Shown: positions 22,604 through 34,839, counted from the stretch's first letter. The stretch: DNA of 64,000 bases from Macrocybe gigantea (GCA_011319805.1 SJRY01000261.1:62001-126000); one strand, 5' to 3'. Notes: generated by a model not told the origin, from the sequence alone. Made by a program: numbers and translations.

Positions 22604-25248
22604 ATGAAGTCGTCTCGGAAAGTAACTCTCTACCAAACTACGGCTGAATCCTCTGAACACCGTCAGAAACGCCAACGGATAGAATCTGCCAAAGTACCTT
22701 TGACGGAGCATCATCTGAGACAACCAGGTGATATGAATTTGGAACTGAGTAAACAAGCACCTGTCTCTGATGCGTTGCGGAAGGGTCCCGGGGCAACCAT
22801 GCCTGTGTGGAGTCCAAACACTTCCCGTATTTCGATGGATACCTCCTCGTCGAAAACCTTTTCAACCGAAGACCGGCATAGCCACGACGCATCGGAGGAA
22901 GGAGGCTCACTTCACATCAGGCACGCGCTGAACAGGGAATTCATCAACAATTATTGCACTTGCGAGACTGTGGACCAATTTTTGAATGAATACGTGCCTT
23001 GTCAGAACGTTTCTTATCCTTCTGATACCGGTATTGCTGGCGCGTTCAATGAAGTGATGGAAGCTAAGGACGAAATTACCATGTGCGAGCCATTCGTAAG
23101 GTTTTGTGCTCATGAGTAGTTGTATGTCATATGTTAACGGATGCTATACAGCTCGCAGGACTAGAGCACCTCAGCGAGTCTTTTCCGAAAGAGAAAAGGC
23201 TGGCATCTTGTGACACACACGCCGTTCAGTTTCCTGTTTTGCACCGTGCCCATGTTGAGATAAAGCCCGACATTGTCTCAATGTTACCTGGCTGTAGCGC
23301 GCAAGAAAAGGAGAAATGGACATGGCACGACGCCTCACTGATTTGGAGGATGAAGCTCACGGAAGCTCAAGATCCGATCAATGAGACTGGGCAATGCAAA
23401 CCGACAGATGATCATGCAGCTATCCGTATACAGCTTGTCAAAGCCGCGCGGGATCTTCTCATCGCGCACTTGAGCTGCTTCGTCTTCGTCATTGGCATAT
23501 ATGGAGCCAAAATGAGGATTTTCCGATTTGATCACTCTGGAATCGTCATATCCCCATCATTCGATTATACAAAATCCCCAGACATCCTGCAAAAGTTCCT
23601 TTGGCGACTTGTACATCCTCTCCCTTACAATGGATTTCTCCATCCTCACACCATTGTCGGCACTGATCCGACAATAACAAGGCCTTCATCTCAGGAGTTC
23701 GATGGATATTTCAACCGTCTGGTCGAGAAGTGTCCAGATCTGAAATCCAAGAAGGCTGAAGTTCAACAGGCTGCATTGCTGATTGATACACATATCGACA
23801 TAGAGGAGGGTACGTCAACACTCTCTTAGCTGAACACCCATCAAACTGACAAACTCGCCTCATATATGGTGGATTCTGAAGCTGACAACAATGAAGAACG
23901 AGATGGTAAGTAATTAGTGATTTGACATTGACGCGAACGGAAATTGATGTGTCCGCAGATGAGGATCCTGGCGCTCAGAGAGATGTGAAATGTTTGGCCT
24001 TTCAAGTCTTGCATTCTTCAACAGGTGTTGTCGGAAGAGCCACGCACGTGTTCAAAGTTCTTTTACTCGTCGACGATGATTCTTCCAATGACAGGATCTG
24101 TACTCTGAAGGATTCCTGGCAACAGCATACTCGTTGGGATGAAGGTTATTTTTACAGAAGGATCAAACGACTGTCGCGTAACCCGACCATTCAAGAGAAG
24201 TTGAAAAGTACTCTTCAAATCGATCTATCCGAACCTGGAGAATTTGACAAGACAGGGCTTGCGAACAATATTGGCACATGGAATTTGAAGACTTGCATTG
24301 ATGCTGATATGTTTGGGTTCATCACCCAGTCAGCCAGGTTATGGCAACGTAAAAGCGACGCAGACCCGAAATCATTTGAGCGCAGCCGAGTACGGTCATT
24401 GATGAAGAATGTTGGTCGGCCACTATCAATGTTTAGGAGTACGAAGGAGCTTGTTACGGCCTTGCGAGATGCTGTCAGAGGTGCGCATCAAAAATTGTTT
24501 ATAGATACGACTTTTTTCCGCTGACGAGCCTTTTACAGCGATCGAATTTTTGAGGATATGTAGAGTGCTTCATGGTGACATCAGTGCCGGAAACATTCTT
24601 CTCCTTGAATCCGGTCTCGACATTGGTGGATTTCTTCACGATCTTGATTACAGCACTCTTCTGTCTTCGGCTGAAAAACACCGTCCGACTTTCCCAGTGT
24701 TCATTGAGAAGGACCTCAAAGATATGACGGTATTTAGCAGTTTATATATTTCATCTGATACATATAATTTATACTTCTGCTACTTTCAGGGTACACGTCC
24801 GTTCATGGCAATAGGCATCTTGGGAGAACCCAATGAAAGAGAGATCCACGATGTTCACCATGACTTGGAATCTATCTACTGGGTGGCTATCTGGTGTATT
24901 CTTCGCCACACCAAGCATGGCCACCAGGATGGAGACTACGCATGCTACAATCTCTTTGAGCAGAAGTCGGACAGACAACTTGAATCGATGAAGGAGAGAT
25001 GGCTTACTACTGAATCACGGCTGACAGTTCCTGGCAATCCGCCATTGACACATTTGATTGCGAAGCTCAGTGAAGCATTTTTCGAGCACCTCCCGGCTGT
25101 TCAGCGCATGCACAGAAAGGCCAACCAATCGAACGAGTTTGTTAAATTCTCGGAGCTTCTCCACATTCTTGAAACTGCCTTGAACGAGGATGGGTGGCCA
25201 GACAACGACAAGAGCCAGCCATACTTTGCTCCCCAAACCGCGGACTAG
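22604..25248 (+). CDS. FunK1-type fungal protein kinase, copy 1
   Basis: FunK1 kinases are a family expanded in Agaricomycetes; substrates are largely unknown. The start MKSSRKVTL is at 22604. Exon 1 is polar. An intron at 23096-23151 leads to the N-terminal FunK1 region (KWTWHDASLIW, HLSCFVFVIGIYGAKMRIF, FDYTKSP). Two introns flank a 24-nt mini-exon near 23890. The kinase part has VLHGDISAGNILL (catalytic loop, about 24590), DLDYS in place of DFG (about 24650), an intron of about 60 nt, then GTRPFMAIGILG and DLESIYWVAIWCI. It ends PYFAPQTAD at 25248. All splice sites keep the frame, so this copy appears intact. Its central 1.7 kb is almost identical to the inverted copy at 29336-31953. Confidence 0.88.
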
Positions 25249-25427
25249 ATAGTACGATTCTTTTTGAAGAAACGCCGTCGCCGAGCCACAACGTTAGAGA
25301 GCGCTGACGATTCACGGAGGGAAATCGAGATGTGAAGATATCTGGGCAGGGTACAGACTTTAGCTTGTCGAATTCGTTGATTAGCCAGAGAAATAAACAA
25401 TCTTCAACAAAAATTCTTCACCTCTGT

Positions 25428-26451
25428 ATGGCGATAGCATCCACCGTCAATGGGTTCACTGTTATCCCAATAGCTTATTCCAAATCTTCTACGCACTACC
25501 TCTACGCACGAAGGCATGTCGGTTCCAAAAAGAACCCACAAAAATCTCTCCCAGACGGTCGCACGCTCTTTCTTGTAAATGTGCCGCCGGACGCGACGGA
25601 GCGCGAGCTAGTCCTGCTCTTCAAGCACTGCGGGAATGTTGAGAAAGTCGTCTTTGATCTGGACCCTGCGGCGGAGACGATGAACGACGACAACGAAGAG
25701 GCGGAGAGCGATGAGGCGGATGCGATGGACGAGGACACTGCAGATGCTACCGTTCTGGCTGCGACGGAAGGGTCAGAAGGGCAACAGCCCAGCAGGAAAA
25801 GGAGAAAGATTGCGAAAGACACGGCGCCCAAGGTCGTACCGCTTCCCTCTCCAAGCCTCCGCACGCTACGCCGGAGCGGTGGAACAGCGCACATCGTCTT
25901 CCTCGACGCCTCATCTGTCGACCGCGCCCTCGCGCCCTCTCCACCGTCCAAGCCGCCCCGCGCATGGCCCTCCTCCTCGGAGCCCTTCGGGCTGGCGCAC
26001 TACATTGCTCTGCACGACGCGCTGCGCCCACCGCTGGACGCCGTGCGCGAGCACGCAGACACGTACATGGCTGCGTTCGAGCACGACAGCAAAAGGCGAA
26101 GCAGCGGTCCAAGTACAAAAAGGGCGAGGCGATCGTGGACGACGATGGGTTCACGCTCGTCACTAGGGGCGGCGCGTATGGCAAGACCCTCGGTGGCGGA
26201 GTGGCGGTCGCGAGCCAGAAGTTCCAGAGGGACGCGCTCAAGCTCAGAAGGGAAAAAAAGGAGAAGGCCGGGTTCTATGCGTTCCAGAAGGCGGAGAAAC
26301 AGCGCCAAGGTACGACGCTCCTATCATTCGAGCTTCACTCGGCGATTTGACTCACATTCTGTCAGAACTCATCGATCTCAAGAGGCGATGGGAGGCAGAC
26401 AAGGCCAAGGTCGAAAAGCTCAGGGCGTCGCGCAAGTTCAAGCCCTATTAA
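25428..26451 (+). CDS. RRP7: RRP7-like ribosomal RNA processing protein
   Basis: RRP7 works in the small-subunit processome (UTP-C/CURI complex) in the nucleolus. The protein opens MAIASTVNGFTVIPIAYS, then DGRTLFLVNVPPDATERELV, the start of an RRM-like fold interrupted by an acidic insert (DDNEEAESDEADAMDED). GTAHIVFLDASSVDRAL follows. The C-terminal RRP7 domain has KQRSKYKKGEAIVDDDGFTL, FYAFQKAEKQRQ, an intron near 26312-26365, and ELIDLKRRW ending RKFKPY at 26451. The basic C-terminal helix ending in Lys-Phe-Lys-Pro-Tyr is typical. One base is missing near 26088, between the two halves; the flanking halves are both well conserved, so an assembly error is likely. Confidence 0.88.
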
Positions 26452-26979
26452 GTCTGTGTATGCGCCCGTTCTTGCACGTAGCGTCTTCTGAACGCTATTT
26501 CAGACCACGGATACGGTTCATCGCGTCGTTGCTACCCCAACCTTCACGCCCAGAAGCCGAGTCTGGTGGCGTTTCTGTATTGGATTCGGGCCGGACTTTG
26601 ACCGAGATGAAACGAAACATGCATCGTCGAGGATAGCGTCCTTTCAAGGGCTGGCGGTATTGTGCCACCGGTGACGGAGCTCGATCCTGGCTCCCAACAT
26701 AGATTACGGGCCGTGTCCAGCTGAGTGAGAGCTCTACCGTTGAACGTTCCGTGGCTGCTTCTGCATAGCAAAAGTAGGAATACTATCCATAGTTATAGCA
26801 GCAAATACAATCGAGTCTACATTACATCTCATGCAACGTCCAAATTGCCCATGATATCACAACAGAATAGGTTGTATGAATATACATGTCCGGAAATCGA
26901 AAACACACTCGGGTAGGAACGTAAAAGATCGAACACAGCGAGCCCAGAGAAAGGGCCAGATGGGGGTCATCAGTCATCG
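26452..26979. other. Convergent intergenic region
   Basis: About 530 bp between the 3' ends of RRP7 (plus) and the WBP2-like gene (minus). I see only presumed 3' UTRs. Confidence 0.5.
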
Positions 26980-27717
26980 TTAAACAGCGTAGCCTGGTGG
27001 GTTCTCAACGGGTATGCCGCCGATCATGGAGACAGTAGAAGACTCGGCGGGCCCAGTATACGTAGCTAGGAGAAGCAAAACGAAAGATCAGCATGTGGCA
27101 GGTGAAAAGGTGAACCATCCAGAAGACGCTCACGAAGCCCCTCCTCATCGTCGAGCGCGGACTGTCTCTTCATATAGATCGCCTTCTCCCTCGTCTTCTC
27201 CAGCAAGCTCACAAACTCGAACATCGCTCGGTCCCGGAAGCGCACCTCCGCTCTCGTGCCCTCCGTCAAGCCGCCCTCGGGCGACGGCTTGATCTCTAGC
27301 ACGAGATAGTTCGCCGAGAACGTCGGCTGCTCAAACTTGGTCGACAGCACCGCGTGCAGTGGGACGGAGAGCGAGTCGAAGGACGGCGGAGTCGGAGTGT
27401 CGGGCGTCGTGAAGATCAGCTAACAAAAAAGGAGCAAAAGACCCGGGAATCAGTCCTATTTCGCTAGCGTCGTAATGACAACAATGCAGACGAAAACGCA
27501 CTCGTTGGTCGGTCAATGACATCCGCCCCGTGCCCTTGAGCCTCCTGCTCCCGCCCGATCCGCCCGCATGCAGGTTCCTGCCGCTCCCAGTTGACGGCGG
27601 AATGTCAGGCACAGTGAGCGATAGCTCGACGCCCGAGGCAACAGTAGTGATCACCATCTCATGCGGAAGCGGCACGGGCGACCGGTCGGGATTCAGCATA
27701 GCCCAGTTCAACGCCAT
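26980..27717 (-). CDS. WBP2-like GRAM-domain protein
   Basis: About 185 residues. Exon 1 opens MALNWAMLNPDRSPVPLP and runs to MSLTDQR. A roughly 84-nt intron (GTGCGT to GTTAG) leads to LIFTTPDTPTPPSFDSLSVP, then SANYLVLEIKPSPEGGL and EVRFRDRAMFEFVSLLEKTR, the GRAM-like PH fold seen in WW-domain-binding protein 2. A second intron (GTGAGC to CTCCTAG) leads to a short last exon, TYTGPAESSTVSMIGGI, ending VENPPGYAV. Animal WBP2 carries several PPxY motifs for WW domains; here only a PPGY near the end is seen. The function in fungi is not established, though a role in adaptor binding is plausible. It converges with RRP7. Confidence 0.8.
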
Positions 27718-27815
27718 GGTTGCTTGGAGAGTTATCAGAGGAAGAGGATAAAGCAGTGCAGAATTGGCGATTACAGATAAATGCTCTCAAGAATTAAAAC
27801 ATTTCTAAAAAATAT

Positions 27816-27900
27816 GGCTACCTGGCGCAATGGTAGCGCGTTTGGCTTCGATTGCCTAACGGATACCAAAAGGTTGCAGGTTCGAGTCCTGCGGTGGTCA
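27816..27900 (+). tRNA. tRNA-Arg(UCG) with intron, copy 2
   Basis: Same 85-nt gene as at 18848, in the same orientation, with one difference: the intron reads TTGCCTAACGGAT where copy 1 has TTGCCTTACGGAT. All mature positions are identical. Sequence similarity ends at the gene borders. A run of five T lies about 10 bases downstream. Confidence 0.88.
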
Positions 27901-28239
27901 TAGAAAATGTTTTTGCAGTGTTTCGTTTCTACTGCAACAGCGTGAAAACATGTCCTTTCGACAACAGTTCGGAAGTCCCGATAATCATACAGCAAATGTC
28001 ACAGCCGCGAGGAATTTAAACAACGGTCCAGTGAAAGGTGGTGCAAAGAGTTGCGGTGCTGAAGTTCCATGCGCCGGCTGGATGGAGAACGTTGTGCGAG
28101 TACTTTCCATATTTGAGCAATTCAAGTTCAGCAGAAAAGCTGCAGTCTTATTACTCATGAAATTTATCTCGCAGGACGATGTGATTCATCCAGCCCATAA
28201 TAATAAGTGGGAAAATGAATAAAATAAAATAAAATAATA
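27901..28239. other. Spacer with an AATAA-type microsatellite
   Basis: No gene is evident. At about 28215-28238 there is a short AATAA/AAAAT repeat, directly beside the left end of the CDC7-derived fragment. Confidence 0.5.
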
Positions 28240-29098
28240 GGAAATGCAATTACGATTCCTCATCGACCTTACTCGTCCCAATCCGTCCCCTCGTCTTTCA
28301 CGAGTGTCCTAACGTCCTCAGACCCCGCCTGGACACCCCGCAGGTGCAGTCTAGCGCGGCGAGGTAGTCGTCCTCGATCGGCGGGTCGGCGTCCAAGTCA
28401 GACTTCGCGTCCACGTCCGGGTCCTCTTTTGAATCGCGCTGTGTACGCGCTCCGTTGCCGTCGCCGTCCTCACGGAGCTGTATCCGGTTCTTACTCGGAT
28501 AACCTCCCTCCGCGCACTTCTAACCCTTAAAGACTCAGGGACGAGTGATCTCCGAGATACTTCAAGAACGAGTGCTCGAGCGCCTGCGCAGGTGTGAGTC
28601 GCTTCGTTGACTCTGGGTGCATAATCCCTTCCAGGAGGTCAAGCGCTTGCTCCATCTGCTCTGCATACCACCGGCGCTCAAGTTCCTCCTCCCGCTTCAC
28701 AAGCCGTTCATTCAGCTGGCGCGCTTGCTCCTCCTCCTCCGCGTCATCCGGGTGTTTGCTGTCTCCCTCTTCCACCTCGCCATTCCTCGCCATTGCCGTC
28801 GCCGTCCACATCCCGAGATTTCACCCCATGTATTTCGTCGTCTTCATCTCGCGCACGCTTCTTTCCTGCAGCAACGTTTTCGCCAGGGGAAGACCACTGC
28901 AGGCGGGACATCGACAACGGGGACGAGGTCAAGAAATCCTTTTCGTCGTCGAACCGGGGTAGGGACGACGGTGAGGACGAGTCCGCAAAGAAGTTGAACC
29001 GCCCAGGAGATAATTCTGACGACGCCGCGACATCATGGTCGCATTGCGCCCCTTGGCGACTGCGGCGCGCCCTCATCCCAATCCATGTCGGTCAGTGA
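28240..29098 (-). pseudogene. Inverted 3' fragment of CDC7
   Basis: Reads, on the minus strand, the C-terminal third of the CDC7 gene at 21150-22220. Shared blocks include ELSPGRFNFFADSSSPSSL, SRLQWSSPGENVAAGKKRAR and GIMHPESTKRLTPAQALEHS. Similarity runs a few bases past the stop codon into the 3' UTR. The kinase core is missing. Compared with the full gene, about 120 bp between LAALDC and the Cys-rich motif are deleted, and frameshifts follow LKYLGD. It cannot make a kinase. It lies just downstream of FunK1 copy 2, so the two genes are in the reverse order of the parent locus. Confidence 0.88.
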
Positions 29099-29335
29099 AA
29101 ATCATCATATATTCTGCCAATAAAATACTCAAGGCAACGATAATCACAGGTAACGTAGAGCATGAAGAGCCAAGTCGAACAATACATCATTTCGCTCGGC
29201 TTCTGAGTTCATAAGTATGGCGGCCTGCAAAGAACGCCCACCTAAAGTACCCTCTGGAGCTCCTTCTCCAATCTTCCCAGATTGTGGATGAGCACGTGTC
29301 GATTTCCTTTGGCTCCGGGCGGTACTAGTGGCATC

Positions 29336-31953
29336 CTAGAATTGACCGCTTGTGTTAGTGATTTCGTACGACTTCTTTAAAGACTCCAGCATTACCTCAT
29401 CATCAGTCTTGGGAGCGACGTATGGCAGGCTCTTGTCATCGTCTGGCCAATCCTCATTCAAAGCACTATTGAGAATATCGAGAAGCTGTGAGGAATGAAC
29501 AACGACATCTTCTCGTCCTATTTCCTCTTTGTATTGCCGAATAGAAGGTAGATGGTTGAAGAATGCCTTTCGGAGCTTGGCCATCAAATGTGTCAATGGC
29601 GGATTGCCAGGAACTGTCAGCCGTGATTTAGTAGTAAGCCATCTCTCCTTCATCGATTCAAGTTGTCTGTCCGACTTCTGCTCAAAGAGATTGTAGCATG
29701 CGTAGTCTCCATCCTGGTGGCCATGCTTGGTGTGGCGAAGAATACACCAGATAGCCACCCAGTAGATAGATTCCAAGTCATGGTGAACATCGTGGATCTC
29801 TCTTTCATTGGGTTCTCCCAAGATGCCTATTGCCATGAACGGACGTGTACCCTGAAAGTAGCAGAAGTATAAATTATATGTATCAGATGAAATATATAAA
29901 CTGCTAAATACCGTCATATCTTTGAGGTCCTTCTCAATGAACACTGGGAAAGTCGGACGGTGTTTTTCAGCCGAAGACAGAAGAGTGCTGTAATCAAGAT
30001 CGTGAAGAAATCCACCAATGTCGAGACCGGATTCAAGGAGAAGAATGTTTCCGGCACTGATGTCACCATGAAGCACTCTACATATCCTCAAAAATTCTAT
30101 CGCTGTAAAAGGCTCGTCAGCGGAAAAAAGTCGTATCTATAAACAATTTTTGATGCGCACCTCTGACAGCATCTCGCAAGGCCGTAACAAGCTCCTTCGT
30201 ACTCCTAAACATTGATAGTGGCCGACCAACATTCTTCATCAATGACCGTACTCGGCTGCGCTCAAATGATTTCGGGTCTGCGTCACTTTTACATTGCCAT
30301 AACCTGGCTGATTGGGTGATGAACCCAAACATATCAGCATCAATGCAAGTCTTCAAATTCCATGTGCCAATATTGTTCGCAAGCCCTGTCTTGTCAAATT
30401 CCCCAGGTTTGGATAGATCGATTTGGAGAGTAGCCTTCAACTCCGCTCGAATGGTCGGGTTACGCGACAGTCGTTTGATCCTTCTGTAAAAATAACCTTC
30501 ATCCCAACGAGTATGCTGTTGCCAGGAATCCTTCAGAGTACAGATCCTGTCATTGGAAGAATCATCGTCGACGAGTAAAAGAACTTTGAACACGTGCGTG
30601 GCTCTTCCGACAACACCTGTTGAAGAATGCAAGACTTGAAAGGCCAAACATTTCACATCTCTCTGAGCGCCAGGATCCTCATCTGCGGACACATCAATTT
30701 CCGTTCGCGTCAATGTCAAATCACTAATTACTTACCATCTCGTTCTTCATTGTTGTCAGCTTCAGAATCCATCATATATGAGGCAATTTGTCAGTTTGAT
30801 GGGAGTTCAGCTAAGAGAGTGTTGACATACCCTCCTCCATGTCGATATGTGTATCAATCAGCAATGCAGCCTGTTGAACTTCAGCCTTCTTGGATTTGAA
30901 ATCCGGACACTTCTCGACCAGACGGTTGAAATATCCATCAAACTCCTGAGATGAAGGCCTTGTTATTGTCGATCAGTGCCGACAATGGTGTGAGGATGGA
31001 GAAATCCATTGTAAGGGAGAGGATGGACAAGTCGCCAAAGGAACTTTTGCAGGATGTTGGGGATTTTGTATAATCGAACGATGGGGATATGACGATTCCA
31101 GAGTGATCAAATCGGAAAATCCTCATTTTGGCTCCATATATGCCAATGACGAAGACGAAGCAGCTCAAGTGAGCGATGAGAAGATTCCGCGCGGCTTTGA
31201 AAAGCTGTACACGGACAGCCGCATGATCATCTGTCGGTTTGCATTGCCCAGTCTCATTGATCGGATCTTGAGCTTCCGTGAGCTTCAACTCCCAAACGAG
31301 CGAGGTGTCATGCCACGTCCATTTCTTCTTCGCTTTCGCGCGGCGGCTAGGGAATGTCGAAGCGATGTCTGGTTTCATATCATGGTGGTCGGGGTGCAAC
31401 GCCGGAAACCAAATGTCGTGTGTGTCACAAGATGTTAACTTTTTCTCTTTCGGAAAAGGCTTGTTCAGGCACTTTAGTCCTGTAAGCTGTAGGCAGGGGT
31501 GCAGAAGAGCATTAGTACGCGGATGTTACCACAAAGATAAGACCTCACAAAGGGCTCGTACATGGCGACTTCATCCTCTGCCTCCATCACTCCATCGAAC
31601 GCACCAGCAATGCCAGCATCAGAAGGGTAAGCAATGTTTTGGCTGGGTACGTAATTGCCAAAATATCCCTCTATAGTCTGGCAAGTGCTGTAATTGTTGA
31701 CGAACTCCTTGTTCATTGCAAGCCTAACGTGGGGTGAATCCACCTTATGCCGAGCGCCAGAACTGTATTGCTCCTGTGCCGAAAGCTTGTTCAGCGAAGG
31801 GGTATCTTTTGTAGCGCTCAGGCCTGTAGCACTTGTGCTCGCTGAGGGCGTCGTTGGTCTGAGACTACTACATAATGCATTAGCCCGTGTCATGCGGTTG
31901 TGTGAGACAGTTTTTTTTGTTGGACGTACTTCATCAATTCTATCCGCTGGCAT
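29336..31953 (-). pseudogene. FunK1-type kinase, copy 2, frameshifted
   Basis: Inverted paralogue of the gene at 22604-25248 with the same intron positions. From KLTEAQDPINETGQCKP to the exon with LHGDISAGNILL and DLESIYWVAIWCI the two are nearly identical, introns included. The first exon (MNKEFVNNYSTCQ...) and the C-terminus (ending NTSGQF) are clearly diverged. Two single bases are missing compared with copy 1, near 31056 (after DYTKSP) and near 30970 (GG to G), and together they break the frame. The start at 31953 is uncertain, because similarity with copy 1 continues a little upstream out of frame. It is either a pseudogene or a good gene with assembly errors. Confidence 0.82.
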
Positions 31954-32215
31954 TTCTGAAGGCGATGAGAGGATTCAGCTGGACAGCGGGCGAGAGCTAC
32001 GTTCTAAGGCAGTCCCGCGATTGCCATCGCTTGTTTATATGCCTGGCGGCTGGCAGACTCTGGAAGATGACATTGAGAGAAATGACGTCACACCATCAAG
32101 GTTGGCCATTGGATGCTTAGTGTATGATCGCAGTGGATGGTTACGATATATTGGCTACAGGTCAAGTATATCAGATAATAATACATATCCGAGAACGGAC
32201 CTAAGGGAACGTCGA

Positions 32216-33720
32216 CTATGGATTAGCAGAGGCAATGGTTGGAATTTGTATGTCCAATGTTGGCATAGTCATCTGCTGAGAGGAAGGCATTCTCTCGACG
32301 TTGCGAGAGCGAAGGTCCAGAACGAGCCGTTGTCCAGCAACGTTCGCGAGACTGAAAGAGAATCTGATCTCTGCCATCAACTTCACCGAAGCAGCCGCTA
32401 CAGCGAGGGGATTGAATGTACGCACGTCGTGGCAAGCAGATTGAGCGAACTCTTGAACGAAAGTTATTACTACAGGAATGGCAATGAAAAAGCATTCTAC
32501 CTTCCTGTATTTCGACCTAGAGAGAGTTATGAATCTTCCGAGACCTGAAAGGTCATTTGAGGCACCGTACCATGCTATCATATTAAACACGTGGAGAAGC
32601 GTCATGGACTGCAGCAACATTAATAAGGGCGTCTCGAGGATAACATTCAGCTTACTGGTCCGTATATGAAAGCTACAGGTCATTATCAGCCTCGGTATGC
32701 CGCATATACGATGAGACCGACCTGCATTATATATTCTTTGGCGAATGGCGAAATAATTCCTAGCAAGGCCGGTCGTTTTACGGCGATGGTGCAGCAAACT
32801 TGCGATTGTCAGAGTGAAACACCCGTATTCCAGCGCCAGACTGCGATATGCATAAGTGACTGACTGATCTCCTCCAACTCTGAGAACGCGGATTGACCTT
32901 GCTATCCACAAAGACCACTTGACACAGAATTCGGTCGATATGGTCATCATCAAACACTAAGAGTGAGTCGCTCTTACTAGAGTTGGGGCTATGTTTGACG
33001 GCTATTTTGATAATTGTGAAAAAAAAGGAATGCAAAGACAGACTTACAATAAATCAGGGGGACGCAAGTACCTTGGACGCGAAGGATATATCGATCTACG
33101 TCGCAAGACAGCCATCAATGGTAATTATGGGATGCAAATCAGACATCGAACGTTACCTCCGCTCTTCGCCAAGGCATATATCATGATTGCGAAACAGGAG
33201 ACAATATAATATCCATACAGGACGAACAGTATGAATGCTGCCCAGGTTTTTCCGTTCCAGATCACCCAAGTTCGGTAGACGACTAGAACTGGTATCGGTC
33301 AGGTGGCAATACCAACCATGGAAGACAATGAACACACCGTGAATGAAGGCCAATGAAATGAGCGTAAACATGCTATAGACCGTGACGATGTATTGACACG
33401 TCTGTGTTTCGTAAGAGAACAAGTCAATAACAGCCAAGATACTCGAGGAGCGAACCTTGGTGGAAGGTGAAGGAATCAATCCTAGAATGTGCGCGCAGAT
33501 AAGGGGTTGCACAAGCAGATTCAAGTAGCGATTTGTGAGAAAGACGATTTTAACGAAGGACCAACGCGTCGGCCATATGTGCCTAACCTGTTGAGGCAAG
33601 TCAAGCGGCATCGCTTTAAAGTAATTTCTCCCTTCACCTCGCCTTCTAGCGTTATCAACCAATCCCACCACACGAGTGCGCAACCAACGATAACAAAGCA
33701 CCTTCAGTAGGCGTTAAACC
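32216..33720 (-). CDS. DUF6533-like multi-helix membrane protein
   Basis: The start is not resolved. The first clear block, spliced across an intron ending TCAACAG, reads WWDWLITLEGE then VRHIWPTRWSFVKIVFLTNR, the hallmark of the DUF6533 region at the start of basidiomycete multi-helix proteins. Further exons give QTCQYIVTVYSMFTLISLAF, then VVYRTWVIWNGKTWAAFILF and YYIVSCFAIMIYALA, three membrane helices. Downstream are VILETPLLMLLQSMTLLHVF, FFIAIPVVITFV and a final VAGQRLVLDLRSRN, the usual end of this family. Six or seven helices fit a receptor-like topology, but no ligand or partner is known. At least four introns are needed. Confidence 0.7.
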
Positions 33721-34839
33721 GAATCAAACTCAAGGAGGGCATATAAGAACTGACCGGGTTAGATAAAGGCCGGAACAAAAAGAAACAACGTCCTGCGGTT
33801 TGAGCGACGCGGAGTGCGAAAGGACTTGCATCAGGAAATTGGACTCGGAAAAATGCAAGCCGGTTACAGAAGCGCGGGATTCTTGGGGCGGGGCAGGGAA
33901 GGACCACATAACGAACAGGACGAAGCTTTTTATTTAGTTCGGACGAGCTCCATCTCTGGAATGTCATGCCTGTGATCATGCAGGGGTCATCAACTCCCGA
34001 GAGAGGGTTGCTATCAAGCTGCGTTGAAGAGGTCATGCCTTCAGGCGAAATTAATTTTCAATATATTGACCGGTGCAAAAAGGAATGCAACTGACAGGGA
34101 GGATGAGGCCCACGGGAGCTGAAATTCCAGATAGTTGCCATGAGGACCCCATTCAGGTGCACGATGACTGAGGTGGCGAACGGAACGTATGCGAAGTGAC
34201 CCTTCACCCCCATGAGGTCCACGGAGTGGGCTGTTTCGAGCAACGAAACCAGCATGGCCGGTGCTCGAGCAAACGTTTAAGCATTATCAGGTAATGTTTA
34301 ACGGTAGGTTGCCATTACGTAACCTTGGGCAGAGCCAACAGGTGCATCGAACGATATTGTATGTAAATTGTTCTTGAGAGATGGCAGAACTACGGCGGAA
34401 GAGCGAACGAAATCAAAAACGATGATATGTAGGAGCGACATGGCATATATGGTGCGGTGCGATGCTCTTGAAACATGTACAGAGTATACGATGGTGGCTT
34501 TTAACCCCTTGAGAGAGGAAAAATAAGATAATATGTGTTAAGTATGAAAAATGCGTTCCGGAAGGAAGGGCGAGACGCCCCATATCGTGACGTGGACTTG
34601 ATATAGGAGGATTGATGATAGGGAAGAGATGAACGAAAAGACCAGAGCGGACTCCAACCAACAGGAATATAGATGCAACTTGATGTACGTAATATCCTTT
34701 GAAAACACAAAAAATGGACAAAAAACTAAAGATAAAAGGGTGGGCATGGGGAGAAAGACAAGAGTCTGAAAGAAGGAAGATGAAACAGGAAGTTCAAGAT
34801 GAAACAGCATGATCGCATGCAATTGCGCTATGACCCCAT
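33721..34839. other. Intergenic, possible 5' part of the membrane protein gene
   Basis: An open minus-strand stretch at 33704-34036 starts MTSSTQLDSNPL and could be the missing first exon of the DUF6533-like gene, but it shows no helix and no good splice. The rest looks non-coding, with the 3' UTR of the RNA-binding gene at the right. Confidence 0.4.

Noticed and set aside
27950..28222. A 90-residue plus-strand frame starting MSFRQQFGSPDN.
   Set aside because: No domain, helix or splice evidence, and it ends beside a microsatellite. It is probably chance.
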